DNA from: Blautia sp. An249 | GTDB taxonomy: Bacteria; Bacillota; Clostridia; Lachnospirales; Lachnospiraceae | Length of the DNA stretch: 64,000 bases | Direction of reading: 5' to 3' | Assembly (NCBI RefSeq): GCF_002159835.1 | Contig: NZ_NFJL01000006.1 | Span: forward strand, 62,001-126,000 | Shown here: one piece after another, positions 24,343-33,099 of the stretch | How positions within the stretch are numbered: the stretch's first letter is position 1 | Layout of the letters: each line of letters starts with the position of its first letter | Notes under the pieces: model-generated | Databases searched by the model: none | Seen by the model: the letters and a program-made list of their open reading frames with translations, nothing else | What the model was told of the DNA's origin: nothing | Position numbers and translations under genes: made by a program

Positions 24343-24948
24343 ATGAACTATTTATGGGGTGCAATGATATTGATTGGAGTCATCTATGGGACGGCTGCCG
24401 GGAATCTGCAGGAGATTACAGAGGCAGCCGTCTCTTCTTCCAAAGAGGCCGTAAATTTATGCATTTCCCTGGCCGGTGTGACGGCTCTCTGGATGGGAAT
24501 GATGAGAATTGCGGAAACCAGCGGTCTGGTACAAAAGCTGACAGAAAAAATACGCCCGGTACTGCACTTCTTTTTTCCAAAAGTGGAAAACGGTTCCAAA
24601 GCCCAGCATTATCTGGCAGTCAATATGGTGTCCAACGTACTGGGGCTGAACTGGGCGGCAACGCCTTCCGGCCTGAAGGCAATGGAGGAGCTGGATAAAC
24701 TGGAAGAAAGGCGCAGAAAAATAGGCGCCGGGGGACAGCCACCGGGAACCGCCAGCAATGAAATGTGCACCTTCCTGATTATAAATATTTCGTCCTTACA
24801 GTTGATTCCGGTCAATATGATTGCTTATCGGAGTCAGTACGGAAGTGTGAATCCGGCGGCGATTGTAGGTCCGGGAATCGCCGCTACTGCCGTCAGTACC
24901 CTGGTGGGGATTTTATTCTGTAAAATTATGGACAGGAGCGGCAGATGA
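24343..24948 (+). CDS. spmA: Spore maturation protein A
   Basis: A 201-residue membrane protein. The N-terminal MNYLWGAMILIGVIYG and the following AAVSSSKEAVNLCISLAG and MMRIAETSGL blocks are typical of SpmA, as are the NxxSNVLGLNWAATP and TASNEMCTFLIIN segments of the nucleoside-recognition/gate domain. In Bacillus, SpmA and SpmB are needed for normal spore core dehydration. It overlaps spmB by 4 bases. Presence supports a spore-forming host. No obvious promoter was found; the start is preceded by AAAAAGGGAA. Confidence 0.94.
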   Translation: MNYLWGAMILIGVIYGTAAGNLQEITEAAVSSSKEAVNLCISLAGVTALWMGMMRIAETSGLVQKLTEKIRPVLHFFFPKVENGSKAQHYLAVNMVSNVLGLNWAATPSGLKAMEELDKLEERRRKIGAGGQPPGTASNEMCTFLIINISSLQLIPVNMIAYRSQYGSVNPAAIVGPGIAATAVSTLVGILFCKIMDRSGR

Positions 24949-25475
24949 GAGTACTTCTGTATCTTTCCAATCTGGTGATCCCCTTTTTATTCTTTTACAT
25001 TATCGGTCACGGCCTGTTAAGGCGGGGAAATATTTACCAGGATTTTCTGGATGGCGCCCGGGACGGACTGGATGTGACTGTAAAGTTAGTTCCCACGTTA
25101 ATCGGACTGTTAGTGGGGGTGGGGATCCTGCGGGCTTCCGGATTTCTGGACTTACTGAGTCTGGGAATCGGGAAACTGACATCTCTGTGGGGCGTGCCTT
25201 CAGAAGTAATTCCCGTAGCCCTTGTGAGGCTGTTTTCTTCCAGCGCAGCCACAGGGCTGCTTCTGGATATTTTTAAAGAAATGGGGACGGATTCCCTGGC
25301 AGGGCTGACCGGCGCCCTGTGTCTGAGCGCCACAGAAAGCGTTCTGTATTGCATGAGCGTTTATTATGGTTCTGTAAATGTGAGAAAGACCAGATATACC
25401 CTTACCGGAGCTCTTTTAGCTACTCTGGGAGGGATTGCAGCCAGTATTTTCCTGGCACGGCATATGATGCCCTAA
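24945..25475 (+). CDS. spmB: Spore maturation protein B
   Basis: A 176-residue membrane protein that partners SpmA. Conserved features are DGARDGLDVTVKLVPTLIGL, the VALVRLFSSSAATGLLLDIF segment and the TESVLYCMSVYYGSV block with the glycine-rich C-terminal helix. Start overlaps the end of spmA (ATGA). Both act in the forespore inner membrane environment during late sporulation in model species. Length is normal for the family. Confidence 0.95.
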   Translation: MRVLLYLSNLVIPFLFFYIIGHGLLRRGNIYQDFLDGARDGLDVTVKLVPTLIGLLVGVGILRASGFLDLLSLGIGKLTSLWGVPSEVIPVALVRLFSSSAATGLLLDIFKEMGTDSLAGLTGALCLSATESVLYCMSVYYGSVNVRKTRYTLTGALLATLGGIAASIFLARHMMP

Positions 25476-25542
25476 AAAAGGAATGATTCCGGAAAGTTCC
25501 TGCATAAGATAATAATGGATTCTTATGACAGGAGGGAAAGTT

Positions 25543-26628
25543 ATGGTATCCATTAGTTTATGCATGATTGTGAAAAATGAAGAAGCCGTTTTAGGGCGGT
25601 GCCTGGACTGTGTCAGAGAGATTGCAGACGAGATTATTCTGGTTGATACCGGTTCTTCGGATCAGACGAAAGAGATCGGAGCCAGATATACCGATAAAAT
25701 TTATGATTATCCCTGGAAGGATGATTTTTCAGCAGCCCGTAATTTTGGTCTTCATGAAGCAAAAATGGACTACGTTATGTGGCTGGATGCAGATGATATG
25801 ATCACCCCGGATCAGAGGGAAAAATTCCTGCAGCTAAAGGCGGCTCTGCCCTATGACAGGGAGAGCGGACTGCCGGTGGATGTGGTAATGATGAAGTATG
25901 CGGTGGCCTTTGACAGAAAGGGACGGCCCACCTTTTCTTTTTACCGGGAGAGGCTGTGGAGGAATGGGAAAGGATTTCTTTTTGAGGGGAAGGTTCACGA
26001 GGCGGTTCAGACCTATGGAAATGTTGTTTATGAGGATCTGATTGTGGAACACAGAAAGGTAAAAAGCCGGGACAGAAACCGGAATCTGCGGATTTATGAG
26101 CGGATGAGAAAGGAAGGGAAAATCTTAACTCCCAGGGAGCAGTTTTACTATGCCAGAGAATTATACGATCACCAGAGATACACGGATGCGGCCAAGGCAT
26201 TCCGCCAGTTTCTGAAGATGCCGGACGGATGGGCGGGAAATAAAGCCGATGCCTGCCGTTTTCTGGCTTACTGCTGTTATTACATGGGGAATGAGGCAGG
26301 GGGTCTGCAGGCCCTGTTAGACGGCCTGAAATACGGAGTTCCCAAGGCCGAGCTATGCTGCGACATCGGGAAGCATTTTATGGATCGGAAACAGTGGAAG
26401 GAAGCGGCTTTCTGGTACCGCGCCGCAGAAGAGCTGCCCCGGGAGAACACCCAGGACTGTTTCCTTGTGGGAGACTGTTACGGGTATCTTCCCTGTATCC
26501 AGTTAAGCGTCTGCTACGACGCCCTGGGAGAGAGGGAGCAGGCGGCTTATTATCACAGGAAAGCCGGACAGTGGAAGCCCTATGGGGAAGAATATCTGAA
26601 AAATAAACCTTATTTTGAATTCCGGTAA
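25543..26628 (+). CDS. Family 2 glycosyltransferase with C-terminal TPR-like region
   Basis: A 361-residue protein. The N-terminal GT-A domain starts SISLCMIVKNEEAVLGRCL, contains DTGSSDQT for nucleotide-sugar binding and the DxD-type metal motif WLDADD. The part after about residue 200 consists of helical repeats with the spacing of TPRs (FYYARELYDHQRYTDAAKAF, FWYRAAEELPREN, and a YDALGE turn), as in SunS-like/TPR glycosyltransferases that modify peptides or cell-surface polymers. ATG 25543 is chosen because GGAGGG lies 6 bases upstream; an earlier in-frame ATG at 25525 overlaps that site. Acceptor unknown. It converges with the PucR gene, 2 bases between stops. Confidence 0.88.
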   Translation: MVSISLCMIVKNEEAVLGRCLDCVREIADEIILVDTGSSDQTKEIGARYTDKIYDYPWKDDFSAARNFGLHEAKMDYVMWLDADDMITPDQREKFLQLKAALPYDRESGLPVDVVMMKYAVAFDRKGRPTFSFYRERLWRNGKGFLFEGKVHEAVQTYGNVVYEDLIVEHRKVKSRDRNRNLRIYERMRKEGKILTPREQFYYARELYDHQRYTDAAKAFRQFLKMPDGWAGNKADACRFLAYCCYYMGNEAGGLQALLDGLKYGVPKAELCCDIGKHFMDRKQWKEAAFWYRAAEELPRENTQDCFLVGDCYGYLPCIQLSVCYDALGEREQAAYYHRKAGQWKPYGEEYLKNKPYFEFR

Positions 26629-26630
26629 CC

Positions 26631-28166
26631 TTACAGGATCTCCTGCCTGCTATTTTCCATCTCCAGGAGTTTAAAAGAAAACATCAGGTAGAGAATGTCA
26701 TCGGGATTATCCAGATCGCATTCCAGGATATGTTTGATTTTGTCCATCCGGTACAGAAAGGTGCTGCGGTGGATGAACAGATCTTTGGCGGACTGTACGG
26801 CGTTTAAATGGTTATTCAGATAAGTCTGCAGGGTGTGCAGATACTCCGTGTTCTGAGTTTCGTCCATTTCTTTGAGAACCAGCAGTTTTTCATGGCAGAG
26901 CATATAGCCTGGCAGCCGTCGTGCAGACTCATCTAAAATATAAGAAAGGGCCACCTGATTGAAACGGTGAATCCATAAATAGGGTTTCTGCCTGGTTCCC
27001 AGATCCAGAGCGATACCGGCCTGGATATACTGGCGGCGCAGATTCATATGGCCTTTCATGGCGCGGCTGTAGCCCGCCTTTAGGAAACCGTCCCGGATAA
27101 AACAGGTCAGTTCCTGAGAGATCTCATCTTCTGTGAGATTTAAAAGGGTCAGATTAAAAAAGGTAACAATTTCTTCTTTAAACTGGAAGCTGCAGCTTGA
27201 GGGAAACAGATTCTCAATATAGCTGCAGATGGTATTTGCAGTCAGATTTTTCTGATCAAAAAGACTGATGCGCAGTACGAGGGCAAGGTACTGATGTTCC
27301 GGATCCCAGTTCAGAGCAGACAGCTGTTGGCTGATCTTAATATAGTCGGCTGCCTTGTCTGACAACAGATGAATAAAAATAGAATGAAGAGCCTTCTCCC
27401 CCGAAGTGGAGGGAACGGACTCCTGAAAAAGCACATATTCCATAAAAGAAGCCAAAAACTGAAGCAGGTAAGCGTCAGCAGCGTTTAACTGCCGGGGGTA
27501 TTCCAGCATCATCAGCCGGTGGGTAGTATGTCCGAACCGGAGGATGTTTACATTCCACGAGCGAAGGCCGGTAATGTGACTGGGGAAGATAAAGGGATCT
27601 TTCGCGTCCTGGACACTGTTAAAATAGCGATCCTGTTTCATGGAGTTCATGTAATCGATTTTCTTTGCGCTGTCATTGAAAATCTGATACTCCTGGGGAA
27701 GGCTCTGCATGCCCACAGAGGCGATCAGGGAGAAATCAGCCCCCAGAACGCACAGAGGATTTCCGAAAAGAGGATGGGAAATATTCAGAAGCTCCTGCAC
27801 GGAACCACCGCCCAGACTGATTTTCGTTAAATCCTGCTCCCACTTATCATAAATGTCAAAAAAGCCCTGGATCCGGTTAAAAACACCTGTTACGGGTTCC
27901 TGGCTCTGTAAGAAAAGGCAGGGGTAGTTCCGTTCTTTTTCGGATACGGCTCCGGGGAAAACGAAAAGGCAGCCTGAGAAATCCTCCTGGTCTGCATCAA
28001 TCGTCTCCGAATCACAGGCTACGTAGAGCCGGTTGGAAGAAAAGGACAGATTTTTATCCCAGAACAGGGGCCGGGTCAGTTCTGCCCGGGTGGGAAAATC
28101 AAAGGAAACCATATCAGGGTAATGTTTCTTTATCAGTTGTAAGAAAAGAGCGCCGTTTAATTTCAA
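26631..28166 (-). CDS. PucR-type transcriptional regulator
   Basis: A 511-residue regulator. The C-terminal 60 residues are the PucR helix-turn-helix (HTH_30): TYLNNHLNAVQSAKDLFIHR followed by STFLYRMDKI and a DDILYLMFSFKLLE helix. The N-terminal two thirds probably sense a ligand, with a central GGDEF-like degenerate domain commonly present in this family; no ligand motif is visible. The start is taken as TTG 28166 with GGGGG at 28174-28178 as ribosome binding site; longer frames upstream would overlap the corrinoid protein gene. As the last gene of the methyl-transfer operon it is the likely regulator of that operon, responding to the methylated substrate or its metabolites. Confidence 0.85.
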   Translation of the reverse strand: MKLNGALFLQLIKKHYPDMVSFDFPTRAELTRPLFWDKNLSFSSNRLYVACDSETIDADQEDFSGCLFVFPGAVSEKERNYPCLFLQSQEPVTGVFNRIQGFFDIYDKWEQDLTKISLGGGSVQELLNISHPLFGNPLCVLGADFSLIASVGMQSLPQEYQIFNDSAKKIDYMNSMKQDRYFNSVQDAKDPFIFPSHITGLRSWNVNILRFGHTTHRLMMLEYPRQLNAADAYLLQFLASFMEYVLFQESVPSTSGEKALHSIFIHLLSDKAADYIKISQQLSALNWDPEHQYLALVLRISLFDQKNLTANTICSYIENLFPSSCSFQFKEEIVTFFNLTLLNLTEDEISQELTCFIRDGFLKAGYSRAMKGHMNLRRQYIQAGIALDLGTRQKPYLWIHRFNQVALSYILDESARRLPGYMLCHEKLLVLKEMDETQNTEYLHTLQTYLNNHLNAVQSAKDLFIHRSTFLYRMDKIKHILECDLDNPDDILYLMFSFKLLEMENSRQEIL

Positions 28167-28179
28167 TGGAAATCCCCCT

Positions 28180-28824
28180 TTAAGAAGTAAAAAAAGTCCT
28201 GGCAAGCCGGGCTGCGTCCACGGCATTTTCCGTATAGCCGTCCGCGCCGATTTCATCGGCAAACTCCTGGGTGACCGGAGCCCCTCCCACCATGATTTTA
28301 AGCGGGCGTCCGGGGAAAGCATGACGGATGGATTTAACCAGCTGTTTCATCTGGGGCATAGAAGTTGTAAGCAGCGTAGAGATACATACGAGAGAAACTT
28401 CGGGATGTTCTTTAATGGTTTTAAGGAAGACCTTAGAAGAAACATCTACCCCCAGATCGATAATCTGAAATCCTGCACAGCGAAACATAATGGCTACCAG
28501 ATTTTTACCAATGTCATGTAAATCTCCGGCCACAGTTCCCACAATGACAGTGGCAATAGGGGCCAGAGAAGGATCTGTCTCTTTTTCCAGATAAGGGGAC
28601 AGGGCATCCAGCCCTTTTCTCATGCTTCTGGCGCTGGCCAGAATCTGGGGAATGAAAGTATCGGCACTGCGATACAGATCTCCTATTTTCTGCATGGCGG
28701 GAACCATGCTTTCCTCAAGAATCCTCTTGATCGGGTACCCTTCTTTCAGAGCCTGCTGTATGTAATTTTCCGTATCTTTTGGATAACCGTTTTCAATAGA
28801 ATCGCGTATCTGATGAAGTAACAT
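28180..28824 (-). CDS. Corrinoid (B12-binding) methyl-carrier protein 2
   Basis: A 214-residue protein with the two-domain architecture of MtaC/MtbC/MttC and MetH: an N-terminal helical cap (about 1-90) and a Rossmann-type B12-binding domain. The cobalt-ligating histidine lies in GDLHDIGKNLVA (DxHxxG), followed by IDLGVDV, an STLLTTSMPQM segment (SxL) and the late MVGGAPVTQEFADEIGADGY GG motif. It would accept a methyl group from a substrate-specific methyltransferase and pass it to tetrahydrofolate. It is clearly related to the corrinoid protein at 29544-30176 but divergent, so the operon carries two carriers. Stop lies 14 bases before the PucR start. Confidence 0.92.
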   Translation of the reverse strand: MLLHQIRDSIENGYPKDTENYIQQALKEGYPIKRILEESMVPAMQKIGDLYRSADTFIPQILASARSMRKGLDALSPYLEKETDPSLAPIATVIVGTVAGDLHDIGKNLVAIMFRCAGFQIIDLGVDVSSKVFLKTIKEHPEVSLVCISTLLTTSMPQMKQLVKSIRHAFPGRPLKIMVGGAPVTQEFADEIGADGYTENAVDAARLARTFFTS

Positions 28825-28891
28825 AGGATGTCCTCCGCGTTGTTAGTCTAACAGTATTTTAATCGTTTTCCGGGTAAAAAACAAGGAGGTC

Positions 28892-29428
28892 CTACTGGAT
28901 TAAAAAACAGGCGGTATAGGCAATGGTTCCGCTTCCGTAGTAATAAGAAAGGCGGTTGTCCTGACAGACCTGGGTAACCAGCATACCGTAAGCCTCCATG
29001 GAAGAAACAGACTTTTCGGGGAAACGGCAGGGAGCATCCGGATAGGTACAGTTCTTACATACAGAACAGCATCCGGTTCCTAAGGGGAGACGTCCCGGAG
29101 CCTGCTTTTGCAAAATCTTATCCATTTTCAGGAAGCTGTCTTTGTGGGCGGCTTCCGTCTCTTTCATTCCCTCAAAATCCAGGGAATCTTCTAATTCTCC
29201 TACAGTCTGTACCAGAATTCCCCACTGGTATTTCCGGATTCTTTCTTCACATTCTTCCAGAGTGCCGCATCCGGGAGGACAGGCCCAGTTGGCATCGTAT
29301 TGATGACATTTGTCGCTGGCGCACATGGCGCGTACTTCCGGGAGCAGGCGGATAGTGCTGCAGTCCAGCAGAGCCGTATGGGTAAATCCGCATTCCTTTG
29401 CAATGGTTTCTAATTCCTGATAATTCAT
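28892..29428 (-). CDS. DUF2284 predicted metal-binding protein
   Basis: A 178-residue cysteine-rich protein. Two cysteine groups are visible: one around DANWACPPGCGTLEEC and another in CCSVCKNCTYPDAPCRFP, compatible with a zinc site or an iron-sulfur cluster. This matches the DUF2284 family, whose members often sit beside corrinoid methyltransferase genes in anaerobes; the function is unknown, with a role in corrinoid reduction or activation being one possibility (inference). The start at 29428 is supported by AGGAGG eight bases upstream; longer frames would run through the hairpin-containing gap after the corrinoid gene. Confidence 0.85.
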   Translation of the reverse strand: MNYQELETIAKECGFTHTALLDCSTIRLLPEVRAMCASDKCHQYDANWACPPGCGTLEECEERIRKYQWGILVQTVGELEDSLDFEGMKETEAAHKDSFLKMDKILQKQAPGRLPLGTGCCSVCKNCTYPDAPCRFPEKSVSSMEAYGMLVTQVCQDNRLSYYYGSGTIAYTACFLIQ

Positions 29429-29462
29429 ATGGGTTTCCTCCTGACTTCTTAGAAAGAAAGAG

Positions 29463-29490
29463 ACTGCCGCTGAAAATTGTCTCAGGGCAG
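29463..29490 (-). other. Hairpin in the corrinoid/DUF2284 intergenic region
   Basis: CTGCC-CTGA and TCAG-GGCAG arms, separated by a short A/T-rich loop, form a stem on either strand. It could stabilise or attenuate the operon mRNA. Confidence 0.35.
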
Positions 29491-29543
29491 CCCTTTCCTT
29501 GTAAGGATTTCTATAGAATTCTACAACAACTGAGGTTGCATGA

Positions 29544-30176
29544 TTAAGCAGCCAGTTCTTTCGCTTTCTGAGCAGCGGAAGCAGCGTCTGGTGTATAAGC
29601 ATCTGCTCCGATTTCATCTGCGAATTCCTGAGTAATCGGTGCGCCGCCTACCATAATCTTAATATTGCTGCGGAAATCCTGTTCATTTAAAGCAGCAACC
29701 GTATCTTTCAGAGCCGGCATGGTTGTGGTAAGCAGTGCGGACAGACCTACGATCTTAACGTCCGGGTTTGCTTTCACTGCTTCGATGAATTTCTCTGTAG
29801 GAACGTCTACGCCTAAATCAATAACTTCAAAACCGGCGCTTTCAATCATCATGCCAACCAGGTTTTTGCCGATGTCATGTAAGTCTCCGGCAACGGTTCC
29901 CAGGATCATCTTTCCGGCAGATCCGGCAGCTCCTGAAGCAAGATGAGGTTTCAGCACTTCAACGCCTTTTTTCATTGCACGTGCGGCAACCAGCATTTCC
30001 GGAACGAAAATCTCGTTATTTTTAAATTTTTCACCAACAACGCCCATTGCGTCAATCATAGCATTGAGGACTTCTGCTGCGTCACAGCCTTCGTCCAGAG
30101 CTTCCTGAACAAGACCTCCTACTAATTTTGCTTTTCCTGCGATAATGGTGTCTGCTACTGTCTGAATTTTACTCAT
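29544..30176 (-). CDS. Corrinoid (B12-binding) methyl-carrier protein 1
   Basis: A 210-residue methyltransferase cognate corrinoid protein. Features are the helical cap with EALDEGCDAAEVLN and FVPEMLVAARAMKKG, then the B12 domain with GDLHDIGKNLVG (His ligand to cobalt), IDLGVDVP, LSALLTTTMPAL and MVGGAPITQEFADEIGADAY. The start at 30176 is fixed by AGGAGG 8 bases upstream (30183-30188 region); extra codons before it would be unlikely. It lies directly after the methyl-THF methyltransferase, so the two probably form the carrier/acceptor pair that moves methyl groups into the Wood-Ljungdahl methyl branch. Confidence 0.93.
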   Translation of the reverse strand: MSKIQTVADTIIAGKAKLVGGLVQEALDEGCDAAEVLNAMIDAMGVVGEKFKNNEIFVPEMLVAARAMKKGVEVLKPHLASGAAGSAGKMILGTVAGDLHDIGKNLVGMMIESAGFEVIDLGVDVPTEKFIEAVKANPDVKIVGLSALLTTTMPALKDTVAALNEQDFRSNIKIMVGGAPITQEFADEIGADAYTPDAASAAQKAKELAA

Positions 30177-30263
30177 AACTAATTCCTCCTTAATGTTTCC
30201 TTTGCACTCATTTTTTATTTTCCGGCGGAAGGGTGGCTGGGCCTGCCGCACAGGGTTCGTTTT

Positions 30264-31079
30264 TTATTTCTTAACCGGTCCGATTAATCCTTCCCGGTAA
30301 GCGCCGATGTATTCCATACAATAGTCGTCCAGTCCTAAAAGAGCTTCTGTAGCGTAGATTAATCCCAGCATATCCCGGTTGGTGGGATCCAGGATGGCGC
30401 TGTCCAGACCGGCATTCATGGCCAGAACTGTAAAGCCCAGGTTTACCAGTTTCCGGACAGGCAGGTTAAAGGAAATGTTGCTGACTGCCGCAGTAATATG
30501 TATGGACGGATAGCGTTTCCGGACAGTGGAAATCACTTCTGTATTTAAAGCGATTCCGTCTTCGGATGTACAGAGCATCTCTACCAGCGGATCAATATGG
30601 ATACGGCTGGGGGAGATGTGATATTCTTCTGCCTTTGCCATAATCTTATCGAATACGCGGAGACGGTCGGCTGCCGTCTTGGGGATTCCGGTGTCGTCGC
30701 TCAGCAGGGCGATGACCTGCCAGTCTTTGTTCTCTTCCTGAGCCATAATCGGGAAGATTTTATCAATTTTATCTCCCTCGCCGGATACAGAATTGAAAAG
30801 ACCGGGGCGTTTACAGAATTTATAAGCCTGAGTCAGAACGTCTGCGCTTGGGCTGTCCACAGAGATGGGAAGATCGGTAACTTCCTGAATGCAGTCAATC
30901 ATCCACTTCAGGGTTTCTGCTTCTTCGGCCTCCGGTACAGAAGCACAGCAGTCGATGAATGTGGCGTTTGCTGCTGCCTGTATTCTGGCACGCTCTTTAA
31001 TAAATTCGGAATCTCTTTCCGCAATGGCTTTTGCCACGGAAGGAATGGAACCATTGATTTTTTCTCCAATTATAATCAT
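30264..31079 (-). CDS. Methyltetrahydrofolate:corrinoid methyltransferase (pterin-binding family)
   Basis: A 271-residue TIM-barrel protein of the pterin-binding (DHPS/MetH/AcsE/MtrH-like) family. The N-terminus MIIIGEKINGSIPSV is the standard opening strand and pterin loop; the SVDSPSADV and ALLSDDTG segments, IHIDPLVEM and the AAVSNISFNLP strand line the pterin pocket as in MtvB/AcsE. It transfers methyl between the corrinoid protein and tetrahydrofolate. First gene of a five-gene minus-strand operon. A TAGGAGG ribosome binding site precedes the ATG, with a possible TACAAT -10 around 31125. It feeds methyl-THF into one-carbon metabolism or, in the opposite direction, charges the carrier. 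Confidence 0.9.
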   Translation of the reverse strand: MIIIGEKINGSIPSVAKAIAERDSEFIKERARIQAAANATFIDCCASVPEAEEAETLKWMIDCIQEVTDLPISVDSPSADVLTQAYKFCKRPGLFNSVSGEGDKIDKIFPIMAQEENKDWQVIALLSDDTGIPKTAADRLRVFDKIMAKAEEYHISPSRIHIDPLVEMLCTSEDGIALNTEVISTVRKRYPSIHITAAVSNISFNLPVRKLVNLGFTVLAMNAGLDSAILDPTNRDMLGLIYATEALLGLDDYCMEYIGAYREGLIGPVKK

Positions 31080-31186
31080 GTTAAACCTCCTACATTACTA
31101 TCACGATCTGAATTCTGACTTTATTGTATCAGAGGAGGGGGCAGGAGGAAATACCACAAACTATTTGGAATCAGAAGGCGTTCTTC

Positions 31187-32230
31187 CTACACATTGTAGG
31201 AAGAGTTTTTAGCGCCTTTGGAAGTGAAAGAAGAGAGAAGAAACTTGTTTATCTGACAGAGACAGAAAGAACCTGCTGCAATTACAAGAAGAGTGAGAAG
31301 GAAGACGCCGCAGAATTTTATATAAGAGGCATCTTCCAGGGGAATCCAGGTTAAAATCTGAGTAAGCACTACATGATGTACAAGGCAGACTGCATAAGAA
31401 TACCGGGCTCCCACAGAGAAAACCTTTCTGAGGGAAGGCTGTGTTATCTGTTCCCCAATCCAGGCCAGTATGAGAAAGCAGAAGACCCCTGCCAGTGGAA
31501 TTTTAAGCATTTCCATTCCCAGAGGCGCTTCAGTTTGGGGGAGGCTGAAAATTACAGCTCCTGCCAGAGCCAGACCGGCCTGCCGGAGGGAGATTTTTTT
31601 CCAGTAACGGATAAAGTACATTCCGAAGAGGAATTCCGGGATCCTTACCGGTAAAAAGTAATTCTGCGGCAGGGAAAAGGGATACCAGAAAGCAAAGAGA
31701 AGGTATACGGAAACCGCCAGACAGGCCAGAATAACAGGATGCCGGTTCATCCCCTTTAAAAGCAGAGGGAAAAGAAGGTAACACAGGATAATAAGTCCCA
31801 GAAACCATTCTCCCAGCAGATAAAAGGTGGGGACTACCGAGTGGGCGATTCCGTCCATTCCCATAATCGTATAGAGAAACCGGTAAAGGGGAACTTCCTG
31901 GCGAAAGCCCCGGGTCAGCACCGTAAAAACAGCCGCAACGGCATAAGCCAGCCAGAACATGGGATAGATGGCCAGAAACCGGCGGCGGAAGAAATCCTTT
32001 AAGTGAAAGTTTTCCTGATAGGTGTACATCAGAGACGCCCCGGAAACAATCAGAAAAAGGGACACCCCAAGGTGCCCCGGCTCCAAACCTAAAATTTCCG
32101 ACGGGCCGATAAAATATGAGGCTCCGTCGGGGTTTAAAAGCCGGTAGCGGATATTAAAGTGAAAGATCACCACAAGGAAAATAGAAAGGGCACGTATAAA
32201 GTCCAGATAAAAAATGCGTTCCTTTTTCAA
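31187..32230 (-). CDS. Membrane acyltransferase (acyltransferase family 3)
   Basis: A 347-residue integral membrane protein with about ten hydrophobic helices. The opening YLDFIRALSIFLVVIFHFN is the conserved N-terminal block of acyltransferase_3 (OafA/NodX-type O-acetyltransferases), containing the essential R and H. Such proteins transfer acetyl groups to cell-surface polysaccharide, peptidoglycan or lipids. The start overlaps the end of the upstream lysophospholipid acyltransferase gene by 4 bases, so both enzymes are co-translated. A short hairpin overlaps its stop codon (31183-31203). The acceptor is unknown. Confidence 0.9.
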   Translation of the reverse strand: MKKERIFYLDFIRALSIFLVVIFHFNIRYRLLNPDGASYFIGPSEILGLEPGHLGVSLFLIVSGASLMYTYQENFHLKDFFRRRFLAIYPMFWLAYAVAAVFTVLTRGFRQEVPLYRFLYTIMGMDGIAHSVVPTFYLLGEWFLGLIILCYLLFPLLLKGMNRHPVILACLAVSVYLLFAFWYPFSLPQNYFLPVRIPEFLFGMYFIRYWKKISLRQAGLALAGAVIFSLPQTEAPLGMEMLKIPLAGVFCFLILAWIGEQITQPSLRKVFSVGARYSYAVCLVHHVVLTQILTWIPLEDASYIKFCGVFLLTLLVIAAGSFCLCQINKFLLSSFTSKGAKNSSYNV

Positions 32231-32991
32231 ATCGGCTCCTCCTTAAGCAGCGCCTGATTCTTTTTCAGGGTATCGGAAATCACAGACCGGGTATAAGCGC
32301 CCAGCCGTCTGCGGGCATCCTTATCCAGATCTTGGGGGTAAATGGGTTTGCAGTATTCCACAATTACATGACAGGGGGTGATTTTCGGAAAATGGCTTTC
32401 AAAAATTTCTGCCGTATTGGTCATGGCGATGGGGACGATGGGACAATTGGTCTTCGTGGCGATTTTGAAGCTTCCCTCATGGAAAGGAAGAAGTTCCAGC
32501 TCGCTTTCCTGTTTATTGCGGGTTCCCTCCGGGAAAATGCAGATGGAAATGCCCTCTTTAATCTTCTCCACAGCAGTAAGGATGGTCTGCAGCCCCTGTT
32601 TGATGTCCTTACGGTTTAAAAACAGACAGTGAAGGTACTTCATCCACCGGGAAAGCAGGGGAATGTGCAGCATTTCGTATTTGGCCACGTATCCCGTTCT
32701 GCGGGGACACCGGGAATAGGTCAGAAGGATGTCGAAGAAACTTCTGTGGTTGCCGATATATAATACAGGCTCCTCTGTGGGAACATTTTCCTCTCCTATG
32801 ACTGTAACTGTGATTCCGGTAATGCGCAGGATAAACCGGAACATAAACTGAATTAAATGGAGGGAACTGAGATCCTTTTTCATGGGAGAAAATTTTCCCA
32901 CGATCCACTCTCCCACAAGAATGGGAATGGATAAAATCAGAAATCCGATGACTGTAATACAAACAAGAATAAAACGAAACATAGGGCTCAT
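32227..32991 (-). CDS. plsC: 1-acyl-sn-glycerol-3-phosphate acyltransferase
   Basis: A 254-residue membrane-associated PlsC-type enzyme acylating lysophosphatidic acid. The catalytic NHxxxxD block is NHRSFFD near residue 82, the glycerol-phosphate-binding FPEGTRN follows around residue 155, and two hydrophobic segments are at the N-terminus. The first ATG (32991) has its purine-rich site immediately adjacent; the second in-frame ATG (32982) is better spaced behind AAAGG, so the true protein may lack three residues. Transcribed from the promoter at 33016-33044 and coupled to the surface acyltransferase gene. Confidence 0.92.
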   Translation of the reverse strand: MSPMFRFILVCITVIGFLILSIPILVGEWIVGKFSPMKKDLSSLHLIQFMFRFILRITGITVTVIGEENVPTEEPVLYIGNHRSFFDILLTYSRCPRRTGYVAKYEMLHIPLLSRWMKYLHCLFLNRKDIKQGLQTILTAVEKIKEGISICIFPEGTRNKQESELELLPFHEGSFKIATKTNCPIVPIAMTNTAEIFESHFPKITPCHVIVEYCKPIYPQDLDKDARRRLGAYTRSVISDTLKKNQALLKEEPI

Positions 32992-33015
32992 ACCTTTCTC
33001 AATTAGACTATTACC

Positions 33016-33044
33016 ATTATACGGAAAACAGAAAAAAGTTGCAA
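33016..33044 (-). promoter_or_regulatory. Promoter of the plsC operon
   Basis: On the minus strand TTGCAA (33039-33044) and TATAAT (33016-33021) with a 17-base spacer. TTGCAA is its own reverse complement, so the same hexamer could also serve the divergent lipoprotein gene, whose TAGAAT lies at 33064-33069 (19-base spacing). Confidence 0.75.
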
Positions 33045-33099
33045 TAAATCTTTTGCCCTCTCATAGAATAGAAATAAGAGAAAAAACACAGGTGCCAGA

